The notes: a model not told the origin generated them from the letters alone. DNA of 64,000 nucleotides from Euborellia annulipes (GCA_023213315.1 JAKCPI010014840.1:18501-82500); one strand, 5' to 3'; positions 44,209 through 56,170 are shown, counted from the stretch's first letter. Numbers and translations: made by a program.

Positions 44209-44237
<29 letters not shown>
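44209..44237. repeat. (TG)n microsatellite
   Basis: An uninterrupted TG run downstream of CT-rich sequence; 44030-44100 before it is a long CT/CTTT tract. Confidence 0.9.
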
Positions 44238-44239
<2 letters not shown>

Positions 44240-44299
44240 GGTGTGGGGGTGAATGGTTCACCAATTGCACACTCATCTATCTCTCTCCCACCCTTCCTT

Positions 44300-46050
44300 T
44301 TTCTTTCTTTTTTTTATTATTCTTTTCTTACTGATCTGATCAATGAATTTTCTATTTTGAGCTTCATTTAAACTTTTATTAATCTCTATCAAACAAATTA
44401 ACTAATTAATTTTCTTAATTTATTCAGTAGGTATTTGTGAGGGATTAAAATAAAAATTATTGCATATTTTTCTTCGTAATATTAGATTTATTTAAATAAA
44501 TATTTGCAATCCCAATTTATTATGTACCTACTTGTAATGTTTCCATTTAAATTTCTAATTTCCAACTAAAATTTATCAAATCATTTGCGAAATATAAATG
44601 AGTAAATTTTGTACTCATTAATTAACATTAATTGAAAATTCATCGAGAATTTCACAATTATTGATATTACTGTAAAAGGAAAAATTAACTTTCACCGGAA
44701 GATAAATTAATTTTGTAGCTACACCGCACTTTATTTTTTTACCCCATTTGAAATACTCATATTTCAAAGAGATGGTACAATTTTTATTAAACCATAATAA
44801 GTTAATTTTAAACTATTATCTATTTACCATTTTATAAGATAATTTCAAAACAAATTCCAATCTAGTTGGTTTATTATTCCCAAATGTTAGTTATTTCTAA
44901 TCTTTGGGTAATATTTTCTGAGAGCCTCAGGCTTAAACCCTGATTACGTCCCCACTCAGTAAAAATAATAGCAAGAATGAATCAAATTACACAAAAAAGA
45001 TATAAATTATTTTTGTATTTATTTGGGTATTTACCTTTAAGGGTATTAAATTACAATGTCCCTCATTTATCCCCTTTGAGTAATACAATAACAAATTAGA
45101 ATTTTGTATTTAGAAAAAAAAAAAAAAAAAAACGGAATATTTTTAATTTGGTTTATTATTTCAGAAATTCGAACATTCGATTCTCTATTGTCAGAAATGA
45201 CGAACATTGAATATTGAATAATTTTTAATATCATTTTGTTTGTTTGTTTGTTTGTGTGTCAGTTTACCTTCCGCCCTTTTGAAAACGTCGGGAAAATTAA
45301 TGAGCAAAGATTACATTTGGATTATGTGCAATAATCATTTTTCATCTACTCACAAATGGGGTGGTTTTAGGATTAATCCTAGAAATTTTTCCTTTTGATA
45401 AAAACAAAACCCAATCGGAATAAAAAAAAAAAAAAAAAAAATAACAAACTAGGACATACTCAAAAAAAAATGTCTACTTTTTTAAATCATTTAAAAATAA
45501 TGAATTTTGTCAAATTTCCTAGTATAGCGACGTAAATCGTCATCCATTAGCATGTACCGAAGCGAAGTTACTTCACCTATAATATTTTTCTTGCTAAATA
45601 ATTCAACTTATATCTATTTTTGACACTTTAAGCACCACCATCTCTAATATACGGAACTAGAGTTCAACACCTCACGCCATTCACCCCTCGCTCCAATAAA
45701 ATTAATTAATTAGGTTCTAAATTATTTTAATTTTACAACTCTTTTATATTCATGATTCATTTGATGAATAATTTATTTATGCAACACAAAAAAGAACACC
45801 GAAAAAAAATGCTCATAAATAACAACAATTATAGTCTTTTTTAATTGTTATTATATTATAACATTCAACTATTTCCATTTCAGTCTAATATTTTATCTTT
45901 CATTAATTAGGTCACTCCCTTCAGGGAATTCGGGAATTTCACTAATTAATTCCTCTACCATTGGACCCACATACAATCAGAAAACTGCAATACTTTATTA
46001 AATTTCATATTAATTATACATTTTTCTATATTTGCCTCTCTTTGTTATGA
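44300..46050. other. AT-rich stretch, nothing recognised
   Basis: TTTG repeats at 45236-45256 and A runs at 45114-45131 and 45422-45441. No gene or known repeat seen. Confidence 0.5.
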
Positions 46051-46058
46051 TGTAGGCT

Positions 46059-46260
46059 AGTGGTTTCAAAACTTTATGTTAGCACGCGCCTCCCTTAAAA
46101 ATATTTAATCGAATGACGCCTCGTAGCCCCCAAAATTTTTATTGATAAAAAATATAAATTTATATTAAAATATTTTTATTATTATTTTATAAAACTTTAG
46201 TAATTTGGAAAATTGCTCCCTGTGGCTAATATTCGCGCCTCCCAGTTTGGAAAACGCTAA
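46059..46260. mobile_element. hAT-type MITE with perfect 8-bp target duplication
   Basis: Ends AGTGGTTTCAAAACTT and the complement of AGTTTGGAAAACGCTAA. Exact duplications TGTAGGCT at 46051-46058 and 46261-46268. Contains GCGCCTCCCTTAAAAATATT. A partial, inverted relative lies at 23050-23167. Confidence 0.85.
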
Positions 46261-46460
46261 TGTAGGCTATACCCTGGTATATGTTGTTCTAACTTCCAAA
46301 ATGTATACAATTTTTTGGGTTACGTTGAATTCTCAAAACGTCGATGAGCTTGAAAATTCATTTTTCAATAGGCCTATTTCTGTCAGATTTTCCAAAAGCA
46401 CGTTGTTTTTCTAATTTGTTGATTATCCTCTGAACTCTAAAACAGCACTGAAGAATCTTT

Positions 46461-47123
46461 AAGGGCCAACTGCTTCAGTTGGTTGGAGTTTGTTAGCCCT
46501 GGCCTTTTTTGTAGTGCAGAAACCCACTTCAGTTTTATTTTATTAGTAAAATATACGACATTTCATCATTTTATTTTTAAAAGAAGTAGATATATTTGTT
46601 ATTTTTCTATAGATTCTACTTCCCAAGCCTATAACATATTGTAAAATATACGAGATTTCATCGTTTTATTGTTAAAAGAAGTAGAACCTAAAGAAAAATA
46701 ACAAATATATCTATTTCTTTTAACAATAAAATGATGAAATGTCGTATATTTTACTAATAAAATAAAACTGAAGTGGGTGAAAAGATAATGAGGAAGGAGA
46801 GAGGGAGACCAGTCCCGAAAGGGACTGATTTTTGGGGAGTAGAGAGGTGAAGGGCCTCTCACTCCCAAAATTGGAACCGGGTTGTTGGCTCTCGAGCTAG
46901 ATTCCGGTACTTGGGGTTGGTGCGTGCCTCCGTGCACGATGCACCAGGGGTAAATAAACGGGGAATGATTTTTTTTTGTAGGCTATTGAGGGTTTTTATG
47001 CCATAATTTAGGCTTTTCCCTCAAATAAAAAAAAAAAAAAAAAAAAAAAAACTGAAGTGGGTTTCTGCACTACAAAAAAAGCCAGGGCTAACAAACTTCC
47101 ACCAACTGTAGCAGTCGGCCCTA
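46461..47123. repeat. Palindrome whose right arm is split by a retroposon
   Basis: The left arm is 46461-46612. The right arm resumes at 46690-46778 and, after the insert, at 47051-47123 (TTTCTGCACTACAAAAAAAG, CCAGGGCTAACAAACTT). The arms match closely. Confidence 0.85.
46779..47050 (+). mobile_element. Poly-A retroposon with 13-bp target duplication
   Basis: Flanked by AACTGAAGTGGGT at 46766-46778 and 47050-47062, and ends in an A run of about 24 bp. The body has CAGTCCCGAAAGGGACTG and GTGCATCGTGCACGGAGG on the minus strand. It is related, inverted, to 43186-43545. It could be a SINE or a LINE 3' fragment. Confidence 0.8.
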
Positions 47124-47959
47124 AATGTATTTATATTCCGACTTTCTAGAAAGGCAACACCGATTCTTTAACTACACTTTGTGAGATGCTGGGGGAGGAA
47201 AAAAAAACAAAAAAAAAACGATGTAAATATCGTATGTTCTGAATATTTGTGGCCTATCATCTAGCTATAAGAGTTAATGTTTCCTAATTAAATCCTTGCC
47301 AAAATCTAGTTTTGTGTTTGGTTTATGAATTCTTGTTTAAAGTTACGCCCGTTTGCACCAACACATCGTGTAAGATTTAAGATCGACTTACATCTTATAA
47401 TTGAATTTGAAATCAGGAAATCGGGTTTTAAGATCGTCTATTTGTGCCTCCAACGCATAAATAATAACAATAAGATATTTTTATTTAAAAAAATATATTC
47501 TATATATAAATAGTTAAATAGGTAAAATGACACATTTCGCTTTTTAGGTTATGGAAGCTTCAAGAGCTTAAGATCTAAGATGTTTTGGTGCAAATGGGCA
47601 TTAGTTGTGTTTTTTACAACTTGTTTTTACAGGATGTCCACTTAAGGACTTAATGATGTTAAAATTAAATAACTCGAAAACAATGAAACAAAAGGTATGT
47701 TAATTTAGAAAGCTGTAAAAATCTGAAGTTTCGAAATTAATGTCATAGGTGACACTCTACTCGCAATATAGTTTTATAGCACGTTGTTTCATGGAATACA
47801 GGACTTCAACTTCATATTTTTTACGCTAACGTTTAACTCTTTATATGCAGTGTTGGGACTAAAACGTTGGAAACATTTGTAACTTCGCTTTCAGTTTTTT
47901 GCAACTTTCATTTTTAAACAACTTTTATTTCATTCTTCAAAAAAAAAACTTGGTTTTCA
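47124..47959. other. AT-rich stretch with a repeated 47-bp string
   Basis: CTGAATATTTGTGGCCTATC and GAGTTAATGTTTCCTAATTA (47239-47292) recur at 56588-56645. The family is not identified; no gene seen. Confidence 0.5.
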
Positions 47960-48202
47960 AGTTTTTTTTTTTTTTTTTTTAAAACATTCACACTTTTTCT
48001 CATTCACACTCACACTCACACACACATTCATACAGTCTTTTCGGCAACTCAGGCCATATAAGACTTTTTACGATATCCGTTATTAAATAATTTATCTATT
48101 AGGGGTCCAGGCATTCTTATTTATCGGACTGCCTGGGGTCCGAACCCGCGACGTTTGGTATATGAGGTTAGCACGCTAACCTCTACGCCATGCCCCGAGG
48201 GC
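47960..48202 (-). mobile_element. SINE-A copy
   Basis: Minus-strand SINE-A with A-rich end, CA-rich run, CTTTTCGGCAACTCAGG, GGGGTCCAGGCATTC and head (GACGTTTGGTATATGAGG). The AAGCCATTTGG palindrome is deleted in this copy. Confidence 0.75.
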
Positions 48203-48589
48203 GGTTTTCAAGTTATTAAATTTTAAAATCAGAGAGTTTATTTGGGGACACCCTTTAGTAAAAAGAACAATAGAGCTTACTATTTGTCTCCAATTGTTTA
48301 CGACTTAAGCCAAGTTTGAAATTGTAAAAAATCAAAGTTCGTTAATGCTTTTTGTCCAACTCAACTGATTTCTTTTAACTTTTTAAAAAGATTCAAATCC
48401 TCTCTAATTTTTATCCGTCATTGTCATTTATCTTGTATATTTTTTTTTCTTTCATTGTCTTTTAATATTTTCATCAAAGAAATTTTAATCAGAGTGTATT
48501 TTCAGTTGTAAAATGAATGATGAAGATTGACGTTGTTTTGGGGACTAACAAGTCTAAGAGCTGAGGGCTGGTTGTTTTATATGGGGGGG

Positions 48590-48880
48590 GGGGCATGGGG
48601 TGGTTTGTTGTATTTACGCGCTAAGTCGATTGCTCGTTCTATCGAGGGCAGAGGACCGAGGAGGCAGGCAAGCGTGCCACTTGCACAACCACCATCACCA
48701 TCCTACCACCGCCAACCAACGAACCAACCTCCTACTCCCCCCCCCCCACGCCCACCCATCTCTCTCTCTAGTTCTCGGGAAAATGTGGCATGGCGCGTGA
48801 ATGAATGCAGCGGTCCGTGAAATGCCCGCGAGTGATTAATAACCTCCATTGATTCGTTTTGTCTTTCTCTCTCTCTCTAC
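48590..48880. other. GC-rich, non-repeated block
   Basis: Contrasts with its AT-rich surroundings: CAGAGGACCGAGGAGGCAGG, a proline-codon-like C-rich stretch, GCAGCGGTCCGTGAAATGCC and GATTAATAACCTCCATTGAT. Frames here are low in protein character, with proline- and histidine-rich runs in overlapping frames. Possibly a regulatory element. Confidence 0.25.
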
Positions 48881-49181
48881 TCTCTCATTTCCGCACTAAT
48901 TTACTATAGAGATAAGAGAGTGAGACTTCCCAGATGTATTTAACATCGATATTTATATAAACCTATGTCCTTCCACTTTTTTCAATCCTAAAGCAACTAT
49001 TAACGGCCTACTATTATATTTTATGAAATACTTCTTTTTTTAAAATTGTTTATAGGTGTGAATAATAACAATAGAATTATATAAGAAATTATTAAATATT
49101 AGCGTTCGAATTCCAGGCTGAAGATGTGAGGAAAAATCGATCTGTAAAAGAATACATTTTTAATATTTTATAATATATTTC

Positions 49182-49440
49182 TGTAAACAGAAGAAGGAGC
49201 AGGTGCAGTAAAAAGCCTCCGATTTTTCACAATCCAATGAGACATTTAGGGATAATTTTATTGACCCATCTTCAGTCTTTCAAAATTGTTAATTCCCGGA
49301 GTTGGCGTATGGGTAATACATGCAAATTTATGTATCATATGGACTGGCGAGTTGGCACATCATACTTATTAAGTGAGAATGATTAAGTGAGAATGAATGA
49401 GTGTAAATGGTTGCACCTGCTCCTTCTCCTATTTATAAAA
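49182..49440. repeat. Inverted repeat with AAGGAGCAGGTGCA arms
   Basis: GAAGAAGGAGCAGGTGCAGT (49190-49209) pairs with GTTGCACCTGCTCCTTCTCC (49412-49431). A CCATCTTCAG box is at 49267-49276. Confidence 0.65.
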
Positions 49441-49553
49441 AAAACATCACTGACTATTGATTTATATAATTCTGTTGTTATTAATCACATTTATATACAA
49501 ATTGCTTAAGTATTAAAAACATGAATTGATTATATAAATGGTTTCGTCTAAAC

Positions 49554-49620
49554 CAGTGGTTCCCAACCTGGTGGCGATTTGGGTTATCAGGGAGGAGGGG
49601 GCGAAAATTATTATAGTTTA
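49554..49620. mobile_element. hAT-type left terminus
   Basis: CCAGTGGTTCCCAACCTGGT followed by a G-rich GGGAGGAGGGGGCGAAAA. The matching right end was not identified, so only the terminus is called. Confidence 0.5.
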
Positions 49621-50769
49621 CCAAAATTTAAAAGAAGAAAAATAAAAGAGAAAGATCTCCTATTTAGAAGATGGTTAACATAAAAAAGGACAAAAAATTG
49701 TCATAAAAATAAAATAGTCTGAAGATAATTCCAATCTATAATCGAAACTTCACTTTTGTTTTCATTAAATAAAGATTTACCGCTGAAAAAGATTAATTTT
49801 TGTTATCTTTTTCTTTATAAAAACAAAATTATTTTTATTAGATTTTTGGGTAGAGATAAATAATAAAAATTTTGCCTTGGGTCAGGAGTATTTTATAAAT
49901 AATTTGCCATTAATTTTGGTTTATTATTGGTAGTAATTAATAATACAATTTAACTTGAAAAAATTTCAACGTTTCGGTCTCTATTTCTGCAACTGTTGTA
50001 TTTATTCACTTTGAAAAGTATCTGAGGAACTTGAATTTTTAACTTTGAAATAAAGTACTTTTTTGTTAAATTTGTACGTAAATGCAGATGCAGATCACAG
50101 AATCTATGATAGACACTTATTTCTTAAATATAAATAATTGAAAATATATTTAGGCTATTACTGTATATTTTCAATAACGGATCCTTTAATATTTTTAATT
50201 TTTATTAAAGATTTGAGTTGATATTTTATAAAATCTAACATTATAGATTATTATTATTTTTGATAAAATTATAGTGGCTTCTAATTAATAAGACCCTCAG
50301 ATGCCGAAAGGCACAAAAAAAAAAATTTGACTGCAGCTCCCTTCACATTCATGGAATTTTATTACAGTTAGGCTGGAATAAAGTCATCGCAAATATGATC
50401 ATAAATATTATTTACTAAAATTGAAGAGTAACTGATTTTTATCAATAAGAAAGAAAAGAGAGAAGGAAGGAAGGAAGCTGTGTATGACCCTTAAACAGAC
50501 AGACAGATTCATCCCCCTCCTTTTTTCACCCCAAACGATGTCAGTTGAGAAGCAATCAAGTGGTATTGAGAGTGAACAAGAGAAAAGAAAGAGAAAGAAA
50601 CAAAAACGCAAAAAAAAAAAAAAAAAGTAAAAACAAGATGCACCTGAGATTTCTCTTTTTAAAGAAGATACATTTAGAAAGATAGACATAAACAAAGAAT
50701 TCGATTTTTTTTAAAAAGAATACGGACAAAAAATCTTTGTTGAAATTGGTATCAGAAAATCACAAAATG
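49620..50769. other. AT-rich stretch with a GAAACG motif
   Basis: At 49965-50000 the minus strand reads GCAGAAATAGAGACCGAAAC followed by GTTGAAATTTT. The frame at 50408-50695 is of A/T and AAGG-repeat origin. No gene recognised. Confidence 0.45.
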
Positions 50770-50845
50770 TGAAATAAAATAACTCGTTTGGGCTGAGGTA
50801 TAAATTTATTCATCTTTCAGCCAAGCCATCTTCAGAGCACTAAAT
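50770..50845 (-). repeat. Fragment with CTGAAGA...GAAAG motif
   Basis: Minus strand CTGAAGATGGCTTGGCTGAA followed by AGATGAATAAATTTATAC and TTATTTTATTTCAC, the same order as the 37.4-kb unit. Confidence 0.5.
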
Positions 50846-50944
50846 AAATAAAGAAGATATAATATAATAGGAAATAATAACTTTTAATTATTACTATAGT
50901 AAATGAACATTTTCTTAATCATTTTTATCCATTCAAACTATTAT

Positions 50945-51428
50945 TTGTTTCGATATATATTTAGGTTACGACAGTTCGGTACATTCAAATTTCAAGTTGT
51001 AAAATTTATAAGTATGGGAAAATATTATATATTGATACCATGGCAACCATTTCTTCTATATTTCCTATGAAGTACAAGATTAAAGTGGTCCTTAGAAGAT
51101 TTCAATGGCAAAATGAGAATATACATTTTAAAGAGAATCTAAAAAATCATTGATTTTTGAATTTTAAAACTACTAGTAGTTTTTGGCCGATTTTGTTTAA
51201 AAGCCGATTTTCACGCCCTAGGAGAGTGCCTAACTTAAATATAAAATTTCAACCATTTCCTTCATGCTTAAAAATGTCCACACAAACACAAACAAAGACC
51301 AATTTGCGGCACCCACTTTTTTGGACTCAGGGGACCTCAAAACATGTATTTCCATCAAAATCTCGACATTGAATTTTTGACAAGATCGTAACACTTTCTA
51401 CATATTGCATAAATAGGTAAAAGAAATT
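50945..51428 (+). repeat. PC repeat, internally deleted copy
   Basis: Starts at TTTCGATATATATTTAGGTT without the long hairpin. The body has a deletion around 51167, then GGACTCAGGGGACCTCAAAA and a weak short hairpin with AGGTAAAAGAAATTA. Confidence 0.7.
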
Positions 51429-52229
51429 AAAAATTATTTCCTTAATATTTAAAAATGGCATGAGAAAGTATTTTTATTATAAAGAACAACGGTCTGTTCA
51501 TTTTCTAATTGAAATAATATTTATTTCATTAAGAAATTAAATAATAATTAAATTTATTTGAATATTAAAATCTTAAATTACGAATATAACTTTTCCTGGA
51601 TCTTATACATATAGAAGGAACCGAAAATCTTAAATTTATGGAGATATTCGAATTCATTCGAATCGCCAACACTAATGTAAGGCACACCAGATTTTTAATT
51701 TTACCTAATATTTTCTAAACCTCTGTTCATGATCTTTTGGTTTCATTTTTATTTTCATCTCTCTCTCTCTCTCTCTATTTTTAATTTAGCTTCTTTATAA
51801 AAGATCTAATAAGTTTTTTTTTTTTTTATGTTTATATACTTAATAATAATTTTAAACCCTAGTGTATGTTTATTTATTATTTTTATTATAAACTTTGAAT
51901 TTTATTTAATTTTTTAATCAATTTTCTTAAACTCCTTCTTCGAGTTGTAATCTTTATGATATTTTTGAGTTCTCTCTTCTCTTTTCGAGAGTAGGGAAGT
52001 TTTCGATTAATTTCGTTGGGTCTTCTTCGAAACGAAACGACCAACAAATTTAATTAGCCAAAGTATAAAGAAAATTAATTTCTAAGTAAATCATTTTGAT
52101 CATAAAACTCATCAGAGAAATGAATATAGGAAACGATAATATTCTGAATTAATAAAAATGATTAAAATAAAATGACCAATTAGTAGAGTAATTTGATATT
52201 AATATGCTCTATTATTAAAATAATTATTT
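51429..52229. other. AT-rich stretch, nothing recognised
   Basis: A CACACCAGATTTTT scrap near 51685 is a PC trace; a CT run is at 51759-51777. Confidence 0.45.
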
Positions 52230-52400
52230 ATTGTTAAAGACACATTCATAGAGGCGGGGAGTTTATAGAATTGCAGGGGGAATGTCCATTTTAAGGCAAC
52301 CAAATAGACTGACCTCCGTAAATGGTTGCCTACGCGCAGGGCTCTAAAGTCAGGTAGACTTCTAGGTGGGGATTTAATTGTGGCGCTCACTGTACAGACA
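52230..52400. repeat. Small inverted repeat next to mariner-MITE-like end
   Basis: AAGGCAACCAAATAGAC and GTAAATGGTTGCCTACG form an inverted pair. The right side (GGTGGGGATTTAATTGTGGC, GCTCACTGTAC) resembles the right TIR of the 62.6-kb MITE. Confidence 0.5.
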
Positions 52401-53056
52401 TTTCACAGTCCCTAAAAGAAAGTGAAATAAACTTTGAAATAAAAAACTTTTATTTATTTATTTATTAAAAAAAAAAAAAAAAAAAAAACAAGAAGGAAAT
52501 AAAAATTAAACACTTTTCTTGATTCAAAAAGATTGATTAGAAAAAAAATCCCAACTTTTCCATTTTCCTCTTTTATCAAAGAAAAAATAAAAGGAAAATC
52601 AAGGAAGAAACTTTTATATCACCTTTTGAATACTATTTAGTAAATTATTGAGGGATGGGGGAGAGAAATACTTCTTCTTAGAAAACACTTTATACTTAAT
52701 TTATCAACTCTCTGAAAAAATGTTTTTCTTTAAAATTTTCTTCCACTTTCTTAAAAAGTCCGAAAGAGAGAGAGAGAGGGAGAGAGAGGGGGAGAGGGAG
52801 AGTAATTCAGCCAACCAAAATAATGAATTATTTATAACAAACATCGTTAATTTTGAATATACCGAGTTATGAAGCATCTTAAAATTTAAATTAGTTTTCA
52901 TTTAATAACAAAAGTTTTAGTTATGAGATAGAGAGAGGGGATTTTTGTTTATTTACCCCTCTTACTCTCATCTCTTATCTGTTGATAAATTTATTTTAAC
53001 GTTCCGAAATATTTTTCCAGTTCAAGAAATCCCTTGAAATCGTCAGTTCAATGTAT

Positions 53057-53548
53057 ACACACATTCACACAGTTTTTTCAGCAACTTAGGCCATATAAGA
53101 CTTTATACAATAAACGTTATTTTTATAATAAATATATTTGGGGTCCAGACAAGGGCGGATACAAGGAGGGGGGTAATTACCCCCCCCCCCCGAGATTTGA
53201 AAAAAATATTTTTTTTTTCGAAAAAAAAAACTTTATTTTTAATGTAAAACTTTAACAATTAATACTTAAAAATTTGATTTGTTATTATATTTTGGCAAAC
53301 AAGTAGAGAATGCGCCTTTAAATTACCGAAATTAAGAAAAAATTATGTGTTGTGCGACGAGTCACACCAGATTACCCCCCCCCCCCCGAGAAACACCTCT
53401 GGATCCGCCCTTGGGTCCTGGCATTCTTATTTAAGCATTTTGGATACCAAATGGCTTAAATAAAATCATCGCACTGCCTGAGATCCGAACCCGCGGCCCT
53501 TGATATAGAAGGCAGGCATTTTACATCAACTACACCAGCCTCGAGGGC
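53057..53548 (-). mobile_element. SINE-A copy split by a hAT-type MITE
   Basis: The tail half lies at 53057-53149 and the link plus tRNA-like head at 53414-53548. The intervening 264 bp is a separate TIR element that landed in the GGGGTCCAGG signature, so the MITE is younger than the SINE. Confidence 0.8.
53150..53413. mobile_element. hAT-type MITE nested in SINE-A
   Basis: TIRs CAAGGGCGGAT(A/C)CA at both ends. The flanks GGTCCAGA (53142-53149) and GGTCCTGG (53414-53421) are an imperfect 8-bp duplication. Both ends run into G/C homopolymers. Inside, near 53340-53372, is a fragment of the PC hairpin (GAGTCACACCAGATT). There is no coding capacity. Confidence 0.75.
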
Positions 53549-53666
53549 AAAATTATTATTAGACCTACTATATTTCAATCCAGTGCCTGATTGAGGATAT
53601 TTTTACATTCATAAAATACATAAATATTTCTTTATACATTTTCTATGTGAGAAATCGTAACTTCCA

Positions 53667-53825
53667 TTTGGACACCAAATAAATGACTTAAATAAGAATG
53701 CCTGGACCCCAAATATACTGTTTATATATTTTAAATACGAGTATCGTTTAAAGTCTTAAAGACTGTGTACATATGTGTATGAATGTGAGTGTGAGTGGGA
53801 AAAAAGTGTGAGTGTTAAAAAAATC
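53667..53825 (+). mobile_element. SINE-A tail half
   Basis: Plus-strand copy from the ACCAAATAAATGACTTAA link through GCCTGGACCCCAAATAT, a degraded centre and a TG-rich run to an A-rich end. The head is missing or lost. It lies just downstream of, and inverted to, the split copy. Confidence 0.65.
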
Positions 53826-54071
53826 GTAACTTTGGGAATTCATAACTCAAAAAGTTAGAGGAATTCGGAATGAAAATAATTTTCTTGTAATCCCTAGAAG
53901 GTCCCATTTAAGCATAAAAAATTTCGTATCGAAATTCCAACGAGAAGTTTCCCAAATACCGCGTGAAAAACCGACAGACGGACATTAGGGAATTATATAA
54001 ATAGATTCCGTTATTAATAGATAACAGACCCAAAAGTAAAAATTTTGTAAATAGGTACAACAATCTCATAT

Positions 54072-54338
54072 ATTTTTTTTTTTTTAATACATTCACACAT
54101 TTTTCATCATTCACACTTCCAATTACACACAAATTCATACAGTCTTTTCGGCAACTTAGGCCATTTAAGCCCTTTGACGATAACCGTTATGAATATATAT
54201 TATTTAGGGTCCAGAGCATTCTTACTAAAGTCATGGTATCCAAATGGCTTAAATAAAATCATCGAGACCAGGGGTCGAACCCGCGACGTTTGGTATCACG
54301 ACGTTAGACGCTTAACCTCTACTCCAAACCCCGAGGGC
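54072..54338 (-). mobile_element. SINE-A copy, diverged
   Basis: A-rich end at the left, CTTTTCGGCAACTTAGGCC, AGGGTCCAGAGCATTC, AAATGGCTTAAATAAAATCA, then a tRNA-like head with GGGGTCGAACCCGCG. There are several small indels. Confidence 0.75.
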
Positions 54339-54599
54339 AACAATCTCATTTTGCTAGCATATTACCTAACAATTCACGATTTGTTTTGAAAATTGAGAAA
54401 ATCAAAATGTTGCACTAAAATTAAAGTTAATTAATTTATAATTAAAATTGTTGGATGATTGTTTAGAAATTTATTAACTTTTAAATAAAGATTTTGACAA
54501 AAGCAAAGAAGAGAGAGAGAGAGAGAGAGAGAATTTTGCATCAATTAGAAAGGTCTTTGATAGATTAGTTTTTGAAGAAACAAATAAGTTTTAGCATGT

Positions 54600-54860
54600 T
54601 TTAATTACCTAGCTAGCCACCATCACCATCACCACGAGCAGGAGCAGCAAAGCAAACCCTTAACAACTTTTCTAGTATTGAATTGTGAGTGGGAAGGGGT
54701 GGGGGTGGTGGAGAGAGGGTATTTTAAATTGCTTGACTTTGCGAATGAAGTGAGAGAGTAAGTCATTTGCATTTAAATGAAATTACAACTATCGTAAGAG
54801 AGAAAGAGAAGAATGATCTATCTTTGAAGAAGGAGAAGAGAAGAAGCTGAGAAATAAGAG
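54600..54860. other. Non-repeated block with GA-rich end
   Basis: CTAGCTAGCCACCATCACCA, ACGAGCAGGAGCAGCAAAGC, then G-rich and GA-rich sequence. No frame or repeat family recognised. Confidence 0.2.
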
Positions 54861-55087
54861 GAAAAGGGAAAAAAAATCTTTGTTTGATTACTACAATCCT
54901 AACGTTTCCTCTAATATCACCTGAATATGTTCAAAACTATCTTATTAAAATTAAAATAGATAATTTTTCAGAAGAATTAGTGCCGCTAGTCAGCTAACAA
55001 ACTTATCCGACAGATAGCAAATCATCGATATAGTAAACAAGAACACGCTTAACTTTCAAATTAGAAAAGTGAGTTTTTTCAAATATA

Positions 55088-55310
55088 ATTAGCTAAATAT
55101 ATTTCGAGATCTATATAAATTTATTTGAATAATATACCACGGTATTAGTATTCAATAATCTCGATTCGGACTTTAATAACAAGATTGTATGTTTTTTGTT
55201 GGTGGCTAAGCGCCTCAAAGGCTGGAGATTCTGGGTTCGATTCCTGGGAGCCATGGGGCGCTTGGTTGGCTCACCAACAAAAAACATAGTTTTGTTTAAA
55301 AAAAAAAACA
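55088..55310 (+). mobile_element. SINE-C inverted duplex
   Basis: The left part (55088-55207) is a minus-oriented SINE-C tail. The right part is a plus-oriented copy with B box GGTTCGATTCC near 55227 and an A-run at 55299-55309. The arms TGTTTTTTGTTGGTG and CACCAACAAAAAACA pair, so the segment can fold on itself. Confidence 0.65.
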
Positions 55311-55527
55311 ACTAGTTGTTTCTTGATGGCTGGATATTATGATATGAGAATAAAAAATAAAACAAAAATCTATTTTTTGTCGGACAAAAAATAGATTTTT
55401 GTTTTATTTTTCGCCTTGGCTGCCCTTGTAACGCATCCTCATAAAAAAAAAAAAACAATATTTAATCACCTAAGCGAATCTGAAAAAAAAAATTCAATCT
55501 TTTTTTTCAACAATTTTAGGCTGAACG

Positions 55528-55640
55528 CACACTAATTGAGAAAAACGTTTTCGTTGACATTGAGCAAAACTTTTTGCTCTTGGACAAAACGTTTTGTCCG
55601 AAAACGTTTTGCTCAATTGGCGAGCGTTTATCAGACTTAT
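55528..55640. repeat. Self-complementary AACGTTTT segment
   Basis: TAATTGAGAAAAACGTTTTC at the left pairs with GAAAACGTTTTGCTCAATTG at the right, with GGACAAAACGTTTTGTCC in the middle. Probably a small fold-back element. Confidence 0.6.
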
Positions 55641-55984
55641 TTTTGACAAAATATTATAGCGTGGGCGACCATTAGAACTTAATAAATCATTAATGGAAAA
55701 TTAAATAAAATATTCAAAGTGCACCCACGCTTGTTTGTTATAAATATTCAATAATTTTATGCAAAAAGTTATTTTCCATTTTTTTCTATTTTAGTCGATT
55801 TTCAAAAAAAAGTATTTTTTTGGAAAATATTTTTTTGAATAATTTATCAAAAGTAGAATTTTATTAATAATATAGCATAAAAGCATATTAGCATATAGTA
55901 AGCGAATTCAATTGAAAAAAGATATATTTTGCAAAATTTTAAAGAATTTTAGACAAATATAAAAAATTGAGATACTTTTAAGAA

Positions 55985-56170
55985 TCCTGGGTTCAATTCC
56001 CAGCGTGGGGCGTTTGCCTTCACCAACAAAAACAATCACAGTCTTGTTAAATATTTAAGCTTATATTTCTGACTCAGTTAAAGTCCGAATCGAGGTATTT
56101 TGAATACTAATTAATATCTTATTCAAATATAAAGATCTCTGAAAAATATTTAATCATATTTAATTTATTG
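55985..56170 (+). mobile_element. SINE-C copy, head 5' end missing
   Basis: Starts in the B box (GGTTCAATTCCC), then CACCAACAAAAACAATCACA, GTCTTGTTAAATATTTAAGC, TCGAGGTATTTTGAATACTA and GATCTCTGAAAAATATTTAA. Confidence 0.7.

Noticed and set aside
48527..48820. Two overlapping frames in a GC-rich block
   Set aside because: Proline- and histidine-rich text in overlapping frames from C runs; no recognisable domain or splice sites.
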